A stretch of 16,845 nt of DNA from Planctomycetia bacterium. Lineage in GTDB: Bacteria > Planctomycetota > PLA2 > JAEUHO01. Of this stretch, positions 15,439 to 16,845 are shown in pieces (position 1 is the first letter of the stretch; every line of letters begins with the position of its first letter). The stretch lies in the NCBI GenBank assembly GCA_030618975.1, contig JAUXCH010000023.1:1-16845 (forward strand). Direction: 5' to 3'. The notes below the pieces were generated by a model. That model had not been told where the DNA came from. It searched no databases and worked only from the letters and a program-made list of their open reading frames with translations. The position numbers and the translations under genes were made by a program.

Positions 15439-16845
15439 ATGACCCACACCTCCCGGCGCCGGCGTGGACTCTTCGTTCCCTTGATCGCCCTGCTCTTCGC
15501 TCTGACCGGATGTCGCACCGCGCGCATCCACGAGGAGACGACGTCGGTGGTCGCGGCGGCCCGTCCGACAGGAACGAGACAGGGCGACCCGTGCGTCCCC
15601 CGCGTCGTTCCTGGCGTGCCCGTCGTTCGGCACGCGGTCTCCGCCCCCGTCGTCCGAGAGACCGCCGCGACCGGATTCGGTCTCCGACGCGCGATCGAGA
15701 TCGCCGCGCAGCGCAACCCGCGCCTGGCGGCGGCGCGCAACCGATGGCGGGCCGCGACGCACCGCCCGGCCCAGGCCCGCGCTCTTCCGGACCCGCTCCT
15801 CACCTACACGGAGATGGTGGAGCCCATCGAGACGCGTGCCGGGCCCATCGACCGGGACGTCCAGCTGGTGCAGAAGATCCCGTATCCGGGCAAGTTGAGC
15901 GCCGCGGGGGCGGTCGCGACGGAGAGGGCGCGCGTCAGCCGTCTCGACTACGAGATCGCGCTTCGCGACGTCGTGGCCGAGGTCAAGGTCGCGTACGCCG
16001 AGCTTCGTTACCTGCATCAGGCGATCCGGATCGTGAAGCAGAACCAGGGCATTGCCGGTCAGCTCGCCGAGAAGTCAGCCGCCCTCTACGCAGGCGCGGA
16101 CGGAGAAGAGCCGGATCCCGTCACCCTCTTCGACACGCTCAAGGCGCAGTCCCAGCTGGCGCAGCTGTCCTACGACCTCATCACGTTGGAGGAGCTCGAG
16201 CGGACGGAGGAAGCGCACGTGAACGAGCTGCTCAGCCGTCCGCCCGAAGCGTCTCTCCCCGCGCCCGAAGGCCTGGCCTACCGGCCTCTCCGCGCCGAAC
16301 GCCAGCAACTCTATCAGCTCGCACTGTCGCGCAGACAGGAGCTGGAAGCCGCCCTGCACAAGATCTCCGCCGCGAGCCAGGCTCGGAGGCTCGCGAAGCT
16401 GAGCCGCGTGCCCGATTTCACCCTCGGGGTCAAGTACTGGATGGTCGGCGAATCGGGCCTGGGCGGACCGCTGAGCGGGGAGGATGCCGTCGGTGTCACC
16501 CTCGGCGTCACGTTGCCCATCTGGGGAGAGAAGAACCGGGCCCGCATCGCGGAGGCCGAGTACCTGAAGCGAGCCGCGTGTCTCGACCGCCGCGCGCAGA
16601 TCGACACCCTCATGGCGCGCATCAACAAGGTGTACTTCCGGATCCAGAACGCCGATCGTCTCGTCCGGCTCTACAAGGACTCTCTCATCCCGCAGGCGAA
16701 GAGCGCCATGGAGATCGCCGAACAGTGGCGCGACACGGGGCGGGACACGTTCGGCCGGCTGCTGGAGGCCCAGAGCGTGTGGCTCAACTTCCAACTGGCC
16801 TACCACCGGGCCCTGGCGGACCACGAGCAGACGGTGGCCCGCATG
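15439..16845 (+). CDS. TolC-family outer-membrane efflux lipoprotein (CusC-like), 3' end beyond window
   Basis: ATG at 15439, after GAGG, opens a frame with no stop to the window end (469 codons visible). The N-terminus is a lipoprotein signal, RRRRGLFVPLIALLFALTGC, so Cys25 would be acylated. From about residue 95 it has the TolC pattern: LRRAIEIAAQRNPRLAAARN, PDPLLTYTEM, QLVQKIPYPGKL, long helices, then FTLGVKYWMVGE and GVTLGVTLPIWGEKNRARI in the second repeat. TolC-like trimers form the outer-membrane exit duct for RND pumps. Located 121 bp after cusA, it completes a three-part metal exporter. It is partial only because the window ends. CusC is the likely equivalent, but metal specificity does not reside in this protein. 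Confidence 0.88.
   Translation, partial: MTHTSRRRRGLFVPLIALLFALTGCRTARIHEETTSVVAAARPTGTRQGDPCVPRVVPGVPVVRHAVSAPVVRETAATGFGLRRAIEIAAQRNPRLAAARNRWRAATHRPAQARALPDPLLTYTEMVEPIETRAGPIDRDVQLVQKIPYPGKLSAAGAVATERARVSRLDYEIALRDVVAEVKVAYAELRYLHQAIRIVKQNQGIAGQLAEKSAALYAGADGEEPDPVTLFDTLKAQSQLAQLSYDLITLEELERTEEAHVNELLSRPPEASLPAPEGLAYRPLRAERQQLYQLALSRRQELEAALHKISAASQARRLAKLSRVPDFTLGVKYWMVGESGLGGPLSGEDAVGVTLGVTLPIWGEKNRARIAEAEYLKRAACLDRRAQIDTLMARINKVYFRIQNADRLVRLYKDSLIPQAKSAMEIAEQWRDTGRDTFGRLLEAQSVWLNFQLAYHRALADHEQTVARM

Noticed and set aside
10257..15803. A giant 1848-codon open frame on the minus strand
   Set aside because: It is antisense to cusB and cusA. The Asp/His/Arg-rich composition is that of a shadow frame, and it shows no domains.
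1..16845. CRISPR arrays, tRNA or rRNA genes, DGR template/variable repeats near the RT
   Set aside because: I saw no regularly spaced repeats, no tRNA-like cloverleaf with CCA and no adenine-biased repeat pair. The RT therefore has no visible DGR or CRISPR link in this window.

Overview
The window is about 70% GC and reads as a Gram-negative (diderm) bacterium: it carries a periplasm-spanning RND metal efflux operon with an outer-membrane lipoprotein, and several secreted Cys- or His-rich proteins. The HTH transposase type and the long CusA variant resemble what I know from uncultivated Planctomycetota- or Myxococcota-like genomes. I hold that taxonomic guess weakly.

Layout. Bases 1-730 hold broken genes: the 3' end of a probable DUF4143-type ATPase (3-113, +) and the C-terminal 40% of glycerol kinase (130-729, -). 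Bases 865-3344 hold a Zn/Cd/Pb-type P1B-ATPase followed by a 38-aa Cys-containing lipopeptide and a strong nested hairpin. The ATPase looks intact except that its phosphorylation motif DKTGT reads VKTGT. Bases 3517-6002 form a mobile patch. It contains a frameshifted, truncated transposase (-), a 506-aa reverse transcriptase-like gene (+) with an AVDE motif in place of YxDD, and directly after it a second 97-bp piece of the same transposase family. Bases 6003-7228 hold a DUF2391-like membrane protein (-) and a small remnant of the ribosome-assembly GTPase rsgA (-). A GTG-started secreted helical-repeat protein (-) follows at 7229-8425, then about 470 bp with no convincing gene.

Bases 8893-16845 form a metal-resistance cluster, all on the + strand: a Cys-rich exported protein, an exported His-rich protein with two nearly identical YHS-like domains, CusB, CusA and a TolC-family outer-membrane lipoprotein that runs off the end. 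CusB overlaps the YHS protein by ATGA and CusA follows CusB by 12 bp, so these three are probably co-transcribed. In the likely scheme, the exported Cys/His-rich proteins bind metal in the periplasm, CusB passes or gates it, CusA pumps it using proton flow, and the TolC-like lipoprotein carries it out. The P-type ATPase at 865 would handle cytoplasmic metal if it is active at all.

The two observations most worth following are the ATPase without its catalytic Asp and the solitary, divergent reverse transcriptase lying among transposase fragments, a setting typical of phage-defence RTs.
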